From DASPOF01 sp035626155 (GTDB lineage Bacteria > Desulfobacterota > Binatia > Binatales > Binataceae): a stretch of DNA of 64,000 nt. Position 1 is the first letter of the stretch. The number at the start of each line of letters is the position of its first letter. The stretch is from contig DASPOF010000041.1 of assembly GCA_035626155.1 (NCBI GenBank), positions 3,801-67,800 on the forward strand, written 5' to 3'. Positions 45,602-55,163 of this stretch are shown piece by piece. The position numbers and the translations under genes were made by a program. The notes under the pieces are model-generated. The model ran no database searches and had not been told where the DNA came from. It saw nothing but the letters and a program-made list of their open reading frames with translations.

Positions 45602-45631
45602 CTAGCAAGCTGATGATAAATCACAGCCTGC
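45602..45631. repeat. Palindromic repeat, short form, copy E
   Basis: Read on the minus strand it is a 30-base hairpin, GCAGGCTGTGATTT-N5-CAGCTTGCTAG. It is identical to copy D at 61358 in the first 14 positions and in 10 of the last 11. It lies 10 bases upstream of the distal permease start. Confidence 0.7.
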
Positions 45632-45644
45632 TCTCCCTTTCTTA

Positions 45645-45670
45645 TCTCCCCCGGAAAAGACCGGGGGAGA
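45645..45670. repeat. Strong hairpin in the exporter spacer
   Basis: TCTCCCCCGG (45645-45654) and CCGGGGGAGA (45661-45670) form a perfect 10-base stem with an AAAAGA loop, with further partial pairing outside (about 45637-45678). It has no adjacent T-tract, so it is more likely an mRNA-stabilising or palindromic repeat unit than a terminator. Confidence 0.7.
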
Positions 45671-45697
45671 AGATAAAGGACAGAAGCCAGGTTTTAC

Positions 45698-45761
45698 GCA
45701 GGATGTTGAGACCGCAGGACGGTCGAACTGCGCGGATTTGGCTTTTCTCAACATCCTGCTA
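45698..45761. repeat. Palindromic repeat, long form, copy B
   Basis: Arms GCAGGATGTTGAG (45698-45710) and CTCAACATCCTGC (45747-45759) match perfectly across a 36-base centre containing ACC, CGGTCGA and TTTT at the same places as copy A. The following TA completes a minus-strand TAG that is the stop codon of the permease gene ending at 45759. Confidence 0.8.
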
Positions 45762-46895
45762 TTGCAACTGCTTGCGGAATGCGCGGGTGGCGAAATAGCC
45801 GATGACCACCGCGTAGACAGTCATTGCTATGATCTGCGGGGCCAGATCGGGGATACCGGCTCCGCCCAGGAAAATGCGCTTCAGTGCGCTCACATAGTAA
45901 CGGCTATAAACCACGTAGGTGATTGCTCTGATCGTTGCCGGCATCTGATCGATCGGGAAAGCGAATCCCGACAGCATCGTGGTGGGCAGCAGGGTGACCA
46001 ACAGTGCGTACTGGCTTGCGCCGAGCTGGCTGCGGGTCGTGACGGAGATGATGTAGCCGATCCCGAGAACCACGATCAGAAACAGCGTGGTGACGAAGAA
46101 GAAGGCCACCCGCCCGCCCCGGAACGGCACGCCAAACCAGCCGACTGCAAAAACTGCGCTGAACGCGGCATCGGCCAATCCGATGAGCAGGTAGGGACCG
46201 AGCTTGCCGGCCATAATTTCCAGCGCGGTGATCGGCGTGGCGATGAGCTGCTCCATAGTGCCGCGTTCCCACTCGCGCGCGATCGTAAGCGATGAAAGCA
46301 GCGCGCCTGTCAACGCCATCACGAGTGCGACGGCCCCCGGAATGATGAAATCCTTGCTTTCCAGATCCTCATTGAACCAGGTGCGATAGTCGACGCTGAG
46401 CGGGACCATCGCCTGCTGCGAAAGACCGCGGCGGGCGAACCAATCGAGCTGCACCTGCCTTTGATAGGTTCCCACCACCGCCTCGGCGTAACCCTCCGCG
46501 AGCTGCGCACTGTTGTCATCGGTGCCATCGAGCAGCGCCTGGACCTCGGTCCGCCCCGCGTCGTCGAGACGCTTGGAGAAGTCCCAGGGAATTACAATAC
46601 CCAGTTTGCACTGGTCGGCATCGATGGCTCTCACGAGGTCGCCATAGTTATTAACGACCTTGACGACATCGAAGTATTGCGAGGCTTGAAACCCCTTGAG
46701 CAGCGCCTGGCTGTCCTGGCTGCCCTCCTGGTCGAAGACGTAGACCGGTATGTGGTTGGCATCGAGCCGCGCCCCGTAACCGAGCATCAGGATCTGAATC
46801 AGAGGGAGGAACAGCGCGATTACGAGGCTGCGCGGATCGCGGCGCACCTGAATGAATTCCTTGCGGCTCATCGCGATGGTGCGCCGCAGATTCAT
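45759..46895 (-). CDS. ABC-2 type permease of the exporter (proximal)
   Basis: This 378-residue permease is of the YbhS/YbhR type. It has an N-terminal helix after RREFIQVRRDPRSL-like residues, a periplasmic domain (about 45-180), and C-terminal helices with LTIAREWERGTMEQLIATPITALEIMAGK and LPTTMLSGFAFPIDQMP. It presumably forms a heteromeric channel with the distal permease. ATG 46895 shares ATGA with the preceding ATPase gene. The stop codon is part of repeat copy B. Confidence 0.92.
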   Translation of the reverse strand: MNLRRTIAMSRKEFIQVRRDPRSLVIALFLPLIQILMLGYGARLDANHIPVYVFDQEGSQDSQALLKGFQASQYFDVVKVVNNYGDLVRAIDADQCKLGIVIPWDFSKRLDDAGRTEVQALLDGTDDNSAQLAEGYAEAVVGTYQRQVQLDWFARRGLSQQAMVPLSVDYRTWFNEDLESKDFIIPGAVALVMALTGALLSSLTIAREWERGTMEQLIATPITALEIMAGKLGPYLLIGLADAAFSAVFAVGWFGVPFRGGRVAFFFVTTLFLIVVLGIGYIISVTTRSQLGASQYALLVTLLPTTMLSGFAFPIDQMPATIRAITYVVYSRYYVSALKRIFLGGAGIPDLAPQIIAMTVYAVVIGYFATRAFRKQLQ

Positions 46896-47845
46896 CGGGG
46901 GGCCTCGCTACCCAGGCTGCGCCCTCCCGTCAGCGAGACGAAGGCATCCTCGAGCGACGGGCTTATGCGCTCGATTCGGTCCAGCTTGATTTCGTGCGCC
47001 GCCAAAAAGGCCGGCAGTTCGGTAAGGGGCTGCCGGCCGGTTTCGACTACCACGTGCAGGGCGGCGCCGAACACCGAAGCCTCGATCACTCCGGGCGCCT
47101 GCTTGATCGCGGCCAGCGCTCCACCGAGCGGGCTGCACTCGACCAGCAACAGATCGCCTCGCGTCGCGGTTTGCTTGATCTCGCTTGGGGTTCCCATCGC
47201 GACGATCCGGCCCTGTTCTATGAGAGCCAGCCGGTTGCAGTATTCCGCCTCGTCCATGTAATGCGTGGTGACCAGGATCGTGACGTTTTGTCGCGACATC
47301 TCGTGAATGAGGTCCCAGAACTGGCGGCGCGAGAGCGGATCGACTCCGGCGGTGGGTTCGTCAAGGAAGAGCACCTTCGGGCGGTGCAGCACCGCGCATC
47401 CCAGAGCGAGCCGTTGCTTCCAGCCGCCTGAAAGCTCCCCGGTCAGCAACTGCTCGCTGCCCGCCAGGCCAGCCATCCTTACCGCCCACGCGATCCGTTC
47501 GGCGAGCATCGATCCCTTAACCCCGTAGAGGCCGCCGAAGAATTGCAGGTTCTCGATCGCGGTCAAGTCGTTGTACAGCGAGAACTTCTGCGACATGTAG
47601 CCGATGTGCTGGCGAGTCTCTTCCGCGTGGCGCGCTACGTCGAATCCGGCAACGGTCGCGCGGCCCGCGCTCGGAGTGAGCAGGCCGCAGAGCATCCGTA
47701 TGGTGGTGGATTTTCCCGAGCCGTTAGGCCCAAGCAGGCCGAAAATCTCGCCCGATCGGATTTGGAAGCTCACTCGGTCGACCGCGGTGAACGTGCCGAA
47801 CCGCTTGACCAGCTTGTCGACCAGGATTGATGGCAGCTCGTTCAT
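46892..47845 (-). CDS. ABC transporter ATP-binding protein (second of two)
   Basis: This 317-residue ATPase has Walker A GPNGSGKST (39-47), Q-loop YMSQKFSLYNDLT, a signature LSGGWKQRLALG and Walker B VLFLDEPTAGVDPLSRRQFW. A C-terminal regulatory extension runs from about residue 235. It matches the half of YbhF-type proteins that drives lipid or drug export. It is 3 bases after the other ATPase gene and overlaps the proximal permease start by 4 bases. Confidence 0.94.
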   Translation of the reverse strand: MNELPSILVDKLVKRFGTFTAVDRVSFQIRSGEIFGLLGPNGSGKSTTIRMLCGLLTPSAGRATVAGFDVARHAEETRQHIGYMSQKFSLYNDLTAIENLQFFGGLYGVKGSMLAERIAWAVRMAGLAGSEQLLTGELSGGWKQRLALGCAVLHRPKVLFLDEPTAGVDPLSRRQFWDLIHEMSRQNVTILVTTHYMDEAEYCNRLALIEQGRIVAMGTPSEIKQTATRGDLLLVECSPLGGALAAIKQAPGVIEASVFGAALHVVVETGRQPLTELPAFLAAHEIKLDRIERISPSLEDAFVSLTGGRSLGSEAPR

Positions 47846-47848
47846 CGA

Positions 47849-48787
47849 TCACGAGCCCTTTGCCGCCTGCTGCGAGATCGCATAGACGAAGACGTCCTCG
47901 ACGCTCGCCGGGATGCGGCGCAGGTCGCCGAAAGGGAGTCGATCGCGCTCGAACCTGGCGCGCAACTGCGCGGCGCGCCGGTCGACATCATCGACCACCA
48001 CATGGAGCGCGTCGCCCATCGCCGTCGCGCTCAAAACCCCCTCCTCGCCAGCGGCCGCAGCCTGGAGCGTCTGCGGATCCGCCGAACTCACCGACAGGAC
48101 CGCGCCGGGCAGCATCTCTTTAAGCTCATCCGGGGTGCCGAAGAACATGCGGCGGCCCTGATGCATCAGCAGCAGCCGATGGCATCGCTCCGCCTCGTCG
48201 AGATAAGCGGTCGAGACCAGCACGGTCACATTCTCGAAGACGAGCGAATAGAGGATGCTCCACAGCTCGCGGCGCGAGACCGGATCAACTCCCGTAGTAG
48301 GCTCATCGAGCAGCAGCAGTTGCGGCGTATGGATCAGGGCGCAGGCGATGCCAAGCTTGCGTTTCATGCCGCCGGAGAGCTGGCCCGCCAGCCGGTCGCG
48401 AAACGGACTCATGCCGCAGGCTGCGAGCAACTGCTGTTCGCGCTGCTCGCGCTCGGCGCGGCTCACCTCGAAGATGTCGGCGTAAAAGCGGATGTTCTCG
48501 GCAACGGTAAGGTCCTCGTAGAGGCCGAAATGCTGAGGCATGTAGCTGATGCGGCTCTTCACCGATTCGGGATCGGCTAGCACATCCTGCCCGGCGAGAA
48601 GGGCGGAGCCGCCGTCGGCGGCAAGGACTCCCGCGAGAATGCGCAGCGTAGTGGTTTTCCCCGCACCATCGGGACCCACCAGGCCAAGGATTTCGCCCTT
48701 CTGCGCGGTGAAGCTCAAATTGTCCACCGCGCTCACTTTATCGAAGCGTTTCGTCAAGCCGCTGACGAGGACGATTTCGTCGCTCAT
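47849..48787 (-). CDS. ABC transporter ATP-binding protein (first of two)
   Basis: This 312-residue ATPase has Walker A GPDGAGKTT (38-46), Q-loop YMPQHFGLYEDLT, signature LSGGMKRKLGIA and Walker B LLLLDEPTTGVDPVSRRELW. Proteins such as E. coli YbhF carry both of these ATPase domains in one chain; here they are two genes. ATG 48787 shares ATGA with the stop of the HlyD gene. A much longer frame to 49360 is a shadow of the HlyD gene. Confidence 0.94.
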   Translation of the reverse strand: MSDEIVLVSGLTKRFDKVSAVDNLSFTAQKGEILGLVGPDGAGKTTTLRILAGVLAADGGSALLAGQDVLADPESVKSRISYMPQHFGLYEDLTVAENIRFYADIFEVSRAEREQREQQLLAACGMSPFRDRLAGQLSGGMKRKLGIACALIHTPQLLLLDEPTTGVDPVSRRELWSILYSLVFENVTVLVSTAYLDEAERCHRLLLMHQGRRMFFGTPDELKEMLPGAVLSVSSADPQTLQAAAAGEEGVLSATAMGDALHVVVDDVDRRAAQLRARFERDRLPFGDLRRIPASVEDVFVYAISQQAAKGS

Positions 48788-49770
48788 CGCGATCCCGGCG
48801 GGCTCAGCTCGATAGCGGCGTCGGCGGGCATTCCGGGCTTGAGTTCGTGGCTCTGGTTCTCGACGTCGATCCTGATCCGGTACACCAGCGTGACGCGCTC
48901 GGCGTGGGTCTCGACGCTCTTGGGCGTGAATTCGGCATTCTGCGAGATCATCGAGATGCGGCCGACGTACTTCTGCCCCGGGTAGCTGTCGGTCGTGATC
49001 AAAGCGGCCTGCCCGAAGCGAACGCGGCCGATATCGGTCTCGTTGATGTATGCGCGCAGCCAGACGTGGTCGAGGTCGGCCAGGGTAAACACCGGCGTCC
49101 CGGGCTGCATGTCTTCGCCCAACTCCGCATTTCGCACCAGAATTACGCCTGAAAAAGGAGCGTAGAGGGTTGTGTATCCGAGAATGATTTTGGCGAGTTT
49201 CAGGCTTTCCTCGGCGTTTTTGACGCTGGCCTGCACGACGGTGACATTCTCTTCGGCCGCGGCTTGAAGAGCCTGGTCGCGCAGAAGGGCCGCGTTCGAT
49301 TGCTTCAGCGCGGTTTCGGCGAGGTCGCGGATCTGAGTCGGGATGACGGCGTTCTTCCAAAGCTCCTGATCGCGCTGGTAGTCGATGGTCTTTTCCCAGA
49401 GGTCTGCCTGGTCGCTCGTGACCGTGCGTTTGGCCGCTTCCAGGTTGCGCAGCGCAAGAGTGAATTGGCGTTGCTGGACCAGCAGGGCGGCTTCATCAAC
49501 GGCGACCTGCTGGCGGTAGTCGTGGTCCTCGAGGCGCGCCAGCAGAGTGCCGGCCTTCACCCACTGACCCTCGTCAAATGGCAGCTCGACGATCCGCGAT
49601 TGAACGGTCTTGAAGCTGAGCACGCTTTCGTGCGCCTCGATGTTGCCCGAGACTACCAGCGTGTTTGCGGCCGGTTTCGGCCACATCCAGAGGTAGCCGG
49701 CAACCGCCGCGGCGGCGAGTACGACCAGGATCGCGCTTGAGACGGCTAAATTTCGACGATGCAACGGCAC
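48784..49770 (-). CDS. HlyD/YbhG-like membrane fusion protein
   Basis: This 328-residue periplasmic adaptor has an N-terminal transmembrane segment (about 10-30), a lipoyl-like half (VVSGNIEAHESVLSFKTVQSRIVELPFDEGQ), a long coiled-coil hairpin (about 85-195, LVQQRQFTLALRNLEAAKRTV...), the second lipoyl half (TTLYAPFSGVILVRNAELGE) and a beta-barrel domain. It links the ABC exporter to an outer-membrane channel. First gene of the five-gene ybhGFSR-like operon. The start is GTG 49770 with AGGGG close upstream; a nearby TTG is an alternative. No TolC-like gene is present. Confidence 0.92.
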   Translation of the reverse strand: MPLHRRNLAVSSAILVVLAAAAVAGYLWMWPKPAANTLVVSGNIEAHESVLSFKTVQSRIVELPFDEGQWVKAGTLLARLEDHDYRQQVAVDEAALLVQQRQFTLALRNLEAAKRTVTSDQADLWEKTIDYQRDQELWKNAVIPTQIRDLAETALKQSNAALLRDQALQAAAEENVTVVQASVKNAEESLKLAKIILGYTTLYAPFSGVILVRNAELGEDMQPGTPVFTLADLDHVWLRAYINETDIGRVRFGQAALITTDSYPGQKYVGRISMISQNAEFTPKSVETHAERVTLVYRIRIDVENQSHELKPGMPADAAIELSPPGSR

Positions 49771-50062
49771 CGGCCCCTAGGGAGCGAAATTCGTGCCTGC
49801 GACGCCCGTGACACGAGTGCAACATGAGCTGCACCGCTTGTAGCAATCGGATGCACAGTCTTTTCGATCGATGGTCCTTATACCGCCCGACCCCTCTCGC
49901 CACGTGCCTTCATCATAAGACGAGTCGGGAGATAAAACGAGTCGGATGAGATTCGGTCGCCTGCTGGAGGCCGAAACGGAGGCAACTCCCGTTCAGGGAG
50001 ATAAGAGGAGGGCATTGGCACAGAGAATTAGTTTCTCAACGCCGATCCCCTTGCCCGTAAGC

Positions 50063-51145
50063 TCAAACGCGGAAGTTACGCCGGTAAACCAGGTAGTTGG
50101 CGCAGACGCTGGCGCCGAGTTTCACCGCAGTGCGCCGCGATGGCCAGTTGTCGTCCAGCACCAGCGTGTAGCTCAGGTACTTGGCGCCGCGCCGGATCAG
50201 CTCCAGGTACGCATACGACGCCATCGCGAGGTTCACCCCTTGGCCGCGCGCCCGCTCGAGCACCCCGATGCCGAGCATGTTGAGTTTTTCCGAATCCTTG
50301 AGTTCGCGGCCGGCGCTGAGCGTGGCGCCTGAACTCATGTCGGGCACGACGAGCAGCGCGCCCACGGGATCATCGCCGCGATAGGCGAGCACCGAGGTTT
50401 CGAGCGCTCCGCCGGGAGCGAGGATCTCGAACAACTCGGCGTTCTCCTCCTTGGTGGCCATTATGTAGCCCCAATGGCGCTTGAAAGCCTCGTTGTTGGT
50501 AGCTGTGAATTCTTTGACGCGGCGGGCGGCCGGCACGTCCTTGAGCGGGACGATCGCGAACCCTGCGCGCCGCCCGGCTTCGAGCGCGCTCTCGTATCGC
50601 GCGATCAACTGCGGCGTGACCTCGATCTTGTAATCGACGAGCCCCTTCTCGGTCTCGAAGCCGGCGTCCTTGAGCAGCGCGTGATAGTAAGGCGGATTCT
50701 GCCGCAGGAGTATCGGCGGCAGCGCCTCGTACTCATCGATTACGTATGACACGTCCATGGTGGGGAAGTAGTAGCTCGAACGAGCCGCCTCGGCGCCCTG
50801 CTGTCTTAGCCACTCGCAGGCCGCATCGATCATCTGCTTGACCGCCTCGCGCGTGCCGGGCATCGCCTCGAACATCGTGAGATGGCCCAGGCGCTCGTTC
50901 CAATAGCGATTGTAGCGTTCATCCCACACCGCAAGGGCGCGAGCCAGGATTTTGCCGCCGTCGCGGGCGATGAACGCGCGCAGCTTGCGGCCCTGCAATG
51001 AAGCCCCTTCGCCGAGCAGAAACGGCAATTGCACGACGAGATTGGCCGGAAATCGCGCGCTCCGATACTCGTAAACGCTGTCGTGGAAGAGGACGAATTC
51101 GATGAGGTCGTCGCGCCCTTCGGGAGTCTCGATCCTGACTGCCAT
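50063..51145 (-). CDS. Tandem GNAT-like acetyltransferase
   Basis: This 360-residue protein has two acyltransferase-like halves (about 1-175 and 176-360). Only the second keeps a recognisable acetyl-CoA loop, R300-x-x-G-x-G within ERARGQGVNLAM, after the strand ATLSAGRELKDSEKLNMLGIGV. The first half is degenerate but has a GNAT-like FHDSVYEYRSARFP start. The substrate is unknown. AGAGGAAG lies 5-6 bases before ATG 51145. It is monocistronic, between the exporter and the phosphoketolase cluster. Confidence 0.78.
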   Translation of the reverse strand: MAVRIETPEGRDDLIEFVLFHDSVYEYRSARFPANLVVQLPFLLGEGASLQGRKLRAFIARDGGKILARALAVWDERYNRYWNERLGHLTMFEAMPGTREAVKQMIDAACEWLRQQGAEAARSSYYFPTMDVSYVIDEYEALPPILLRQNPPYYHALLKDAGFETEKGLVDYKIEVTPQLIARYESALEAGRRAGFAIVPLKDVPAARRVKEFTATNNEAFKRHWGYIMATKEENAELFEILAPGGALETSVLAYRGDDPVGALLVVPDMSSGATLSAGRELKDSEKLNMLGIGVLERARGQGVNLAMASYAYLELIRRGAKYLSYTLVLDDNWPSRRTAVKLGASVCANYLVYRRNFRV

Positions 51146-51587
51146 GTTGCTTCCTCTTGCCCAAAGCGCGGGCTAGCGCATGTCGCGGATCATTTCTCCG
51201 CAGCCGGGCCCCATATCGTAGCCGGTTTATCTCAGGTCTGCGATTGGAGCGCCGTCCAGCGGACGGCCCGGCTCGATTCCCAAGAGTTGCGGATGCTTGA
51301 TCTCTAATCCGGGAGCTAAGCCGGCATCAAGCTGCCGCGGTTTGGGAGTAATTGTTCGCGCGGTCCACCTTTTGCAGCGCATGATCGCCGCACCAGAGCT
51401 ATGTGGAACGTAAGCCGCCACTCGACCGTCCTTATGGGTTTGCGGCATCGCTCGTGCAATGCCGGCTTCTGTCATCCGACCGAAGCACGCGCGTAAAATG
51501 ACGGCGATAAGCTTCATGCATCGAGCTACCTCAAAGTGAGCCACTACCTATCTGCCAGACGGCTTGAAAACAGAAGAGGGCAAGAAA
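51146..51587. other. Long intergenic region upstream of phosphoketolase
   Basis: This is 442 bases between the divergent starts of the GNAT and xfp genes. GCCGTCC (51251-51257) and GGACGGC (51261-51267) form a perfect hairpin with an AGC loop. A 105-codon minus-strand frame at 51227-51544 has no recognisable domain and is not called. No tRNA, clear promoter boxes or repeat family member was found. It is likely to hold the promoter of the xfp-ackA-glgP cluster. Confidence 0.5.
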
Positions 51588-53954
51588 ATGGCGAGCGATC
51601 TTACGGCCACGGAAATAGAATCGATCGACGCCTACTGGCGGGCCTGCAACTACCTGTGCGTCGGGATGATCTACCTGACTGACAATCCGCTGCTGCGGGA
51701 ACCGCTCAAGCCTGAACACATCAAGCGACGCCTCCTGGGCCATTGGGGATCCGACCCTGGCCAGAGCTTCGTATGGGTGCATCTGAACCGGCTCATCAGG
51801 AAATACGGCCTCAACGTGCTTTACGTCTCCGGTCCCGGCCACGGCGCGCCGGCCGTGCTCGCCAACGCCTATCTGGAAGGGACCTATTCCGAGGTCTATC
51901 CCGATCGCAGCCGCGACGTGGATGGGATGAAGAAATTCTTCAGGCTGTTCTCGTTCCCCGGCGGCGTGGGCAGCCATTGCACTCCCGAGACGCCGGGTTC
52001 GATCCACGAGGGCGGCGAACTCGGCTACAGCCTTTCTCACGCTTTTGGCGCCGCGTTCGACAATCCCGATCTGATCGTTGCCTGCGTCGTCGGCGATGGG
52101 GAGGCGGAGACGGGTCCGCTTGCGACCTCGTGGCACTCGAACAAATTTCTCAACCCGATTCGTGACGGCGCGGTTCTGCCGATTGTCCATCTTAACGGCT
52201 ATAAAATCGCCAACCCAACGCTGCTCGCGCGGATACCGGACGACGAACTCAAGAGCCTCTTCATCGGATATGGCTACGAGCCTTACCTCGTCGCCGGCGA
52301 CGATCCTCCGCTGATGCATCGTCAGATGGCCGAGACGCTGGAGCGATGTGTGACCGAGATCAAATCGATTCAGGAGGAGGCGCGCCGCAGCGGTCTTGCG
52401 CGCCGCCCGCGCTGGCCGATGATCATCCTGCGCACGCCCAAAGGCTGGACCGCGCCCGCGATGATGGACGGCCATCACCTGGAGGGGTATTGGCGCGCGC
52501 ATCAGGTGCCGATAGCGGACGTCGCCTCCAATCCGGCGCATCTCAAGCTGCTCGAGCAGTGGATGCTGAGCTATCGTCCGCACGAACTCTTTGACTCGAC
52601 GGGCGCGCTGATTGCGGAGTTGCGAGCGCTCGCGCCGGAAGGAAACCGGCGGATCAGCGCGAATCCTCACGCCAACGGCGGCCTGGTGCGCGAGCCGCTG
52701 CGAATGCCGGATTTCCGCGCCTACGCGGTTGAAGTCGCCAGGCCGGGGCGGGCCGAGTCGCAGAGCACTTACATACTGGGCGAGTTTCTACGCGACGTGA
52801 TGCGCAACAACATGCGCAACTTCCGCGTATTCGGCCCCGATGAAACCGCATCCAATCGTCTCCAGGCGATCTACGAAGCGACCAAGAAAACCTGGCTCGC
52901 CGCAGAGCGCCCCGAAGATGCCGACGGCGGCGAGCTTGCCCCCGACGGGCGCGTGATGGAGATGCTCAGCGAGCATACGCTCGAGGGCTGGATGGAAGGC
53001 TATGTTCTCACCGGGCGTCACGTACTCTTCAACACCTACGAGGCGTTCGCGCACGTCGTCGATTCGATGGTGAACCAGCACGCCAAGTGGCTGGAGAAGG
53101 CCAGGGGAGACGTGTCCTGGCGCGCGCCGGTCTCATCGCTCAATATCCTGATCAGCTCGACGGTATGGCGCCAGGATCACAACGGCTTCACTCATCAGGA
53201 CCCGGGCTTCATCGATGTGGTCACCAACAAGAGCCCGAGCGTAACCCGCATCTATCTCCCGCCCGATGCCAACTGCCTGCTCGCGGTCGCGGATCATTGC
53301 CTGCGAAGCACTGGCTACATCAACGTCATCGTGGCCGACAAGCAGCCGCATCTGCAGTTTCTCGATATCGAGTCGGCGATCGAACATTGCGCCAAGGGAA
53401 TCGGATTGTGGCCGTGGGCCAGCAACGATCAGGGCTGCGAACCCGACGTTGTGATGGCGAGCGCGGGCGACGTGGCGACAATCGAGGCGCTGGCGGCACA
53501 GGCGATCCTGCGCGAGAAGTTTCCCGATCTGAAAATCCGCTTCGTCAACGTGGTTGACCTGTTCACGATGCAGCCCGACACGGAGCACCCGCACGGTCTG
53601 AGTTCCCGCGACTTCGACAGCCTGTTCACGACCGACAAGCCGATCATTTTCAACTTTCACGGCTATCCCTGGTTGATTCACAAGCTCGCGTACCGGCGAA
53701 CCAATCACGCCAACCTGCACGTGCGCGGCTACAAGGAATTCGGAAGTATCAATACTCCGCTTCAGCTCGCGATTGGTAATCAGACCGATCGCTTCAACCT
53801 CGCGATCGACGTGATCGATCGCGTGCCCCGGTTGCAGGTCATCGGCGCGCACGTGAAGGATTGGCTAAAGAACCAGATCTGCGAAAATCTGGATTACGCA
53901 TTCGAGCATGGCGAAGACAGGCCCGAGTTCAATGAATGGAAATGGCCATACTGA
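51588..53954 (+). CDS. xfp: Phosphoketolase (xylulose 5-phosphate/fructose 6-phosphate)
   Basis: This 788-residue ThDP enzyme cleaves xylulose 5-phosphate or fructose 6-phosphate with phosphate to give acetyl phosphate plus glyceraldehyde 3-phosphate or erythrose 4-phosphate. Landmarks are GHWGSDPGQSFVW, YVSGPGHGAPAVLANAYLEGTYSEVYP, FPGGVGSHCTPETPGSIHEGGELGYSLSHA and the ThDP motif GDGEAETGP (from G169). The C-terminal GYPWLIHKLAYRRTNH is also typical. GAGGG before ATG 51588 favours it over a TTG eight codons upstream. acetate kinase follows after 9 bases. Confidence 0.96.
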   Translation: MASDLTATEIESIDAYWRACNYLCVGMIYLTDNPLLREPLKPEHIKRRLLGHWGSDPGQSFVWVHLNRLIRKYGLNVLYVSGPGHGAPAVLANAYLEGTYSEVYPDRSRDVDGMKKFFRLFSFPGGVGSHCTPETPGSIHEGGELGYSLSHAFGAAFDNPDLIVACVVGDGEAETGPLATSWHSNKFLNPIRDGAVLPIVHLNGYKIANPTLLARIPDDELKSLFIGYGYEPYLVAGDDPPLMHRQMAETLERCVTEIKSIQEEARRSGLARRPRWPMIILRTPKGWTAPAMMDGHHLEGYWRAHQVPIADVASNPAHLKLLEQWMLSYRPHELFDSTGALIAELRALAPEGNRRISANPHANGGLVREPLRMPDFRAYAVEVARPGRAESQSTYILGEFLRDVMRNNMRNFRVFGPDETASNRLQAIYEATKKTWLAAERPEDADGGELAPDGRVMEMLSEHTLEGWMEGYVLTGRHVLFNTYEAFAHVVDSMVNQHAKWLEKARGDVSWRAPVSSLNILISSTVWRQDHNGFTHQDPGFIDVVTNKSPSVTRIYLPPDANCLLAVADHCLRSTGYINVIVADKQPHLQFLDIESAIEHCAKGIGLWPWASNDQGCEPDVVMASAGDVATIEALAAQAILREKFPDLKIRFVNVVDLFTMQPDTEHPHGLSSRDFDSLFTTDKPIIFNFHGYPWLIHKLAYRRTNHANLHVRGYKEFGSINTPLQLAIGNQTDRFNLAIDVIDRVPRLQVIGAHVKDWLKNQICENLDYAFEHGEDRPEFNEWKWPY

Positions 53955-53963
53955 GGAACGCCG

Positions 53964-55157
53964 GTGCCGGACTTGAACATCGCCCCCGTCGTACTGTGCC
54001 TCAACAGCGGTTCCTCCTCCCGCAAGGTCGCGCTCTTCCGGTTCGGGCCGGGCGGCGAGGAGCTGCTCGCCACGGGGGCGGCCGAGGGAATCGGCCTTGA
54101 TGCGGGACGATTGTGGCTTCGCGACGGGCGGGACCGCCTTCTTTGCGACGGCGAGCGCCACTTTCCGAGGCCCGAAGCCGCGATGCGCGGCTTGTTCGAC
54201 GAAATCGATCGCCAGCGCCTCCCCCGGCCCGACGCCATCGGCCATCGTTTCGTTCACGGCGGGCCGAATCACTTTGCCCCGGAGCGCATCACTGACCCAC
54301 TGAGGCAGGAACTGAGCAGCCTGATCGCGTTCGCGCCGCTGCATATTCCCGATGAGATGCAAGGAGTCGAGATCGCGGTTTCGCGATTTCCCGGCCTCCC
54401 GCAGGTTGCCTGCTTCGATACTTACTTTCACCGGCAGATGCCCGAGATGGCGCGGCGATTCGCCCTGCCGCGCACCTTGTGGGACGAGGGCATACTGCGC
54501 TACGGCTTTCACGGCATCTCGTACGAATACATAATGCAAACTCTCGGCGCCGGCGCGCCCGACCGCATCATCATCGCGCACCTCGGCAACGGAGCGAGCA
54601 TGGCGGCCGTACGCGGCCGGCGCGCGATCGATACGACGATGGGATTCACGCCGGCGGGCGGATTCATGATGGGCACGCGAAGCGGCGACCTGGATCCGGG
54701 CATTCTCATCTATCTGGCCAGGGAAAAGAATTATGATGGCTCGCGCCTGGAGCAACTCGTGAATCATCAGTCCGGCCTGCTCGGTGTTTCGCAGGTCAGT
54801 TCGGACATGAGAATGCTGCTTGAAACGAGGACGTCGAATCCTGATGCCGCGCTGGCCGTCGAAATGTTCTGTTACCAGGCGCGCAAATGCGTCGGCGCGC
54901 TCGCCGCCGCGCTCGGCGGCCTCGATTTGCTGGTTTTTACCGCGGGCATCGGGGAGCGCGCCGCGCCGGTCAGGCGCGAGATATGCCGCGGGCTTGAATA
55001 CCTGGGAATCGAACTGGATGACCGGCTGAACGATAGTCATTGTGATGTGATTAGTTCGTCCGGAAGCCGATGCGTCGTCCGCGTGATCCCGGCCAACGAG
55101 GACCTGATGATCGCTCGGCACACCCGCCGCACCATCTTTGGCAACGCGTCGAAATAA
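53964..55157 (+). CDS. ackA: Acetate kinase
   Basis: This 397-residue ASKHA-fold kinase makes ATP and acetate from acetyl phosphate. It has VLCLNSGSSSRKVALF, D152 in CFDTYFH, H183 and H206 (GFHGISYEY, IAHLGNGASMAAV), R239 in MGTRSGDLDPG, and a C-terminal IPANEDLMIAR with the metal-binding Glu. The start is GTG 53964, 9 bases after xfp and 6 bases before glgP, which places it in one operon and couples it to phosphoketolase output. Confidence 0.95.
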   Translation: MPDLNIAPVVLCLNSGSSSRKVALFRFGPGGEELLATGAAEGIGLDAGRLWLRDGRDRLLCDGERHFPRPEAAMRGLFDEIDRQRLPRPDAIGHRFVHGGPNHFAPERITDPLRQELSSLIAFAPLHIPDEMQGVEIAVSRFPGLPQVACFDTYFHRQMPEMARRFALPRTLWDEGILRYGFHGISYEYIMQTLGAGAPDRIIIAHLGNGASMAAVRGRRAIDTTMGFTPAGGFMMGTRSGDLDPGILIYLAREKNYDGSRLEQLVNHQSGLLGVSQVSSDMRMLLETRTSNPDAALAVEMFCYQARKCVGALAAALGGLDLLVFTAGIGERAAPVRREICRGLEYLGIELDDRLNDSHCDVISSSGSRCVVRVIPANEDLMIARHTRRTIFGNASK

Positions 55158-55163
55158 AGAAAA

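Noticed and set aside
48788..49360. Upstream extension of the first ABC ATPase frame
   Set aside because: It overlaps the HlyD gene and has no similarity; the ATGA overlap at 48784-48787 is the natural start.
51227..51544. 105-codon minus-strand frame in the gap before xfp
   Set aside because: No domain, no good ribosome site, composition unlike the neighbouring proteins, and it sits where the xfp promoter is expected.
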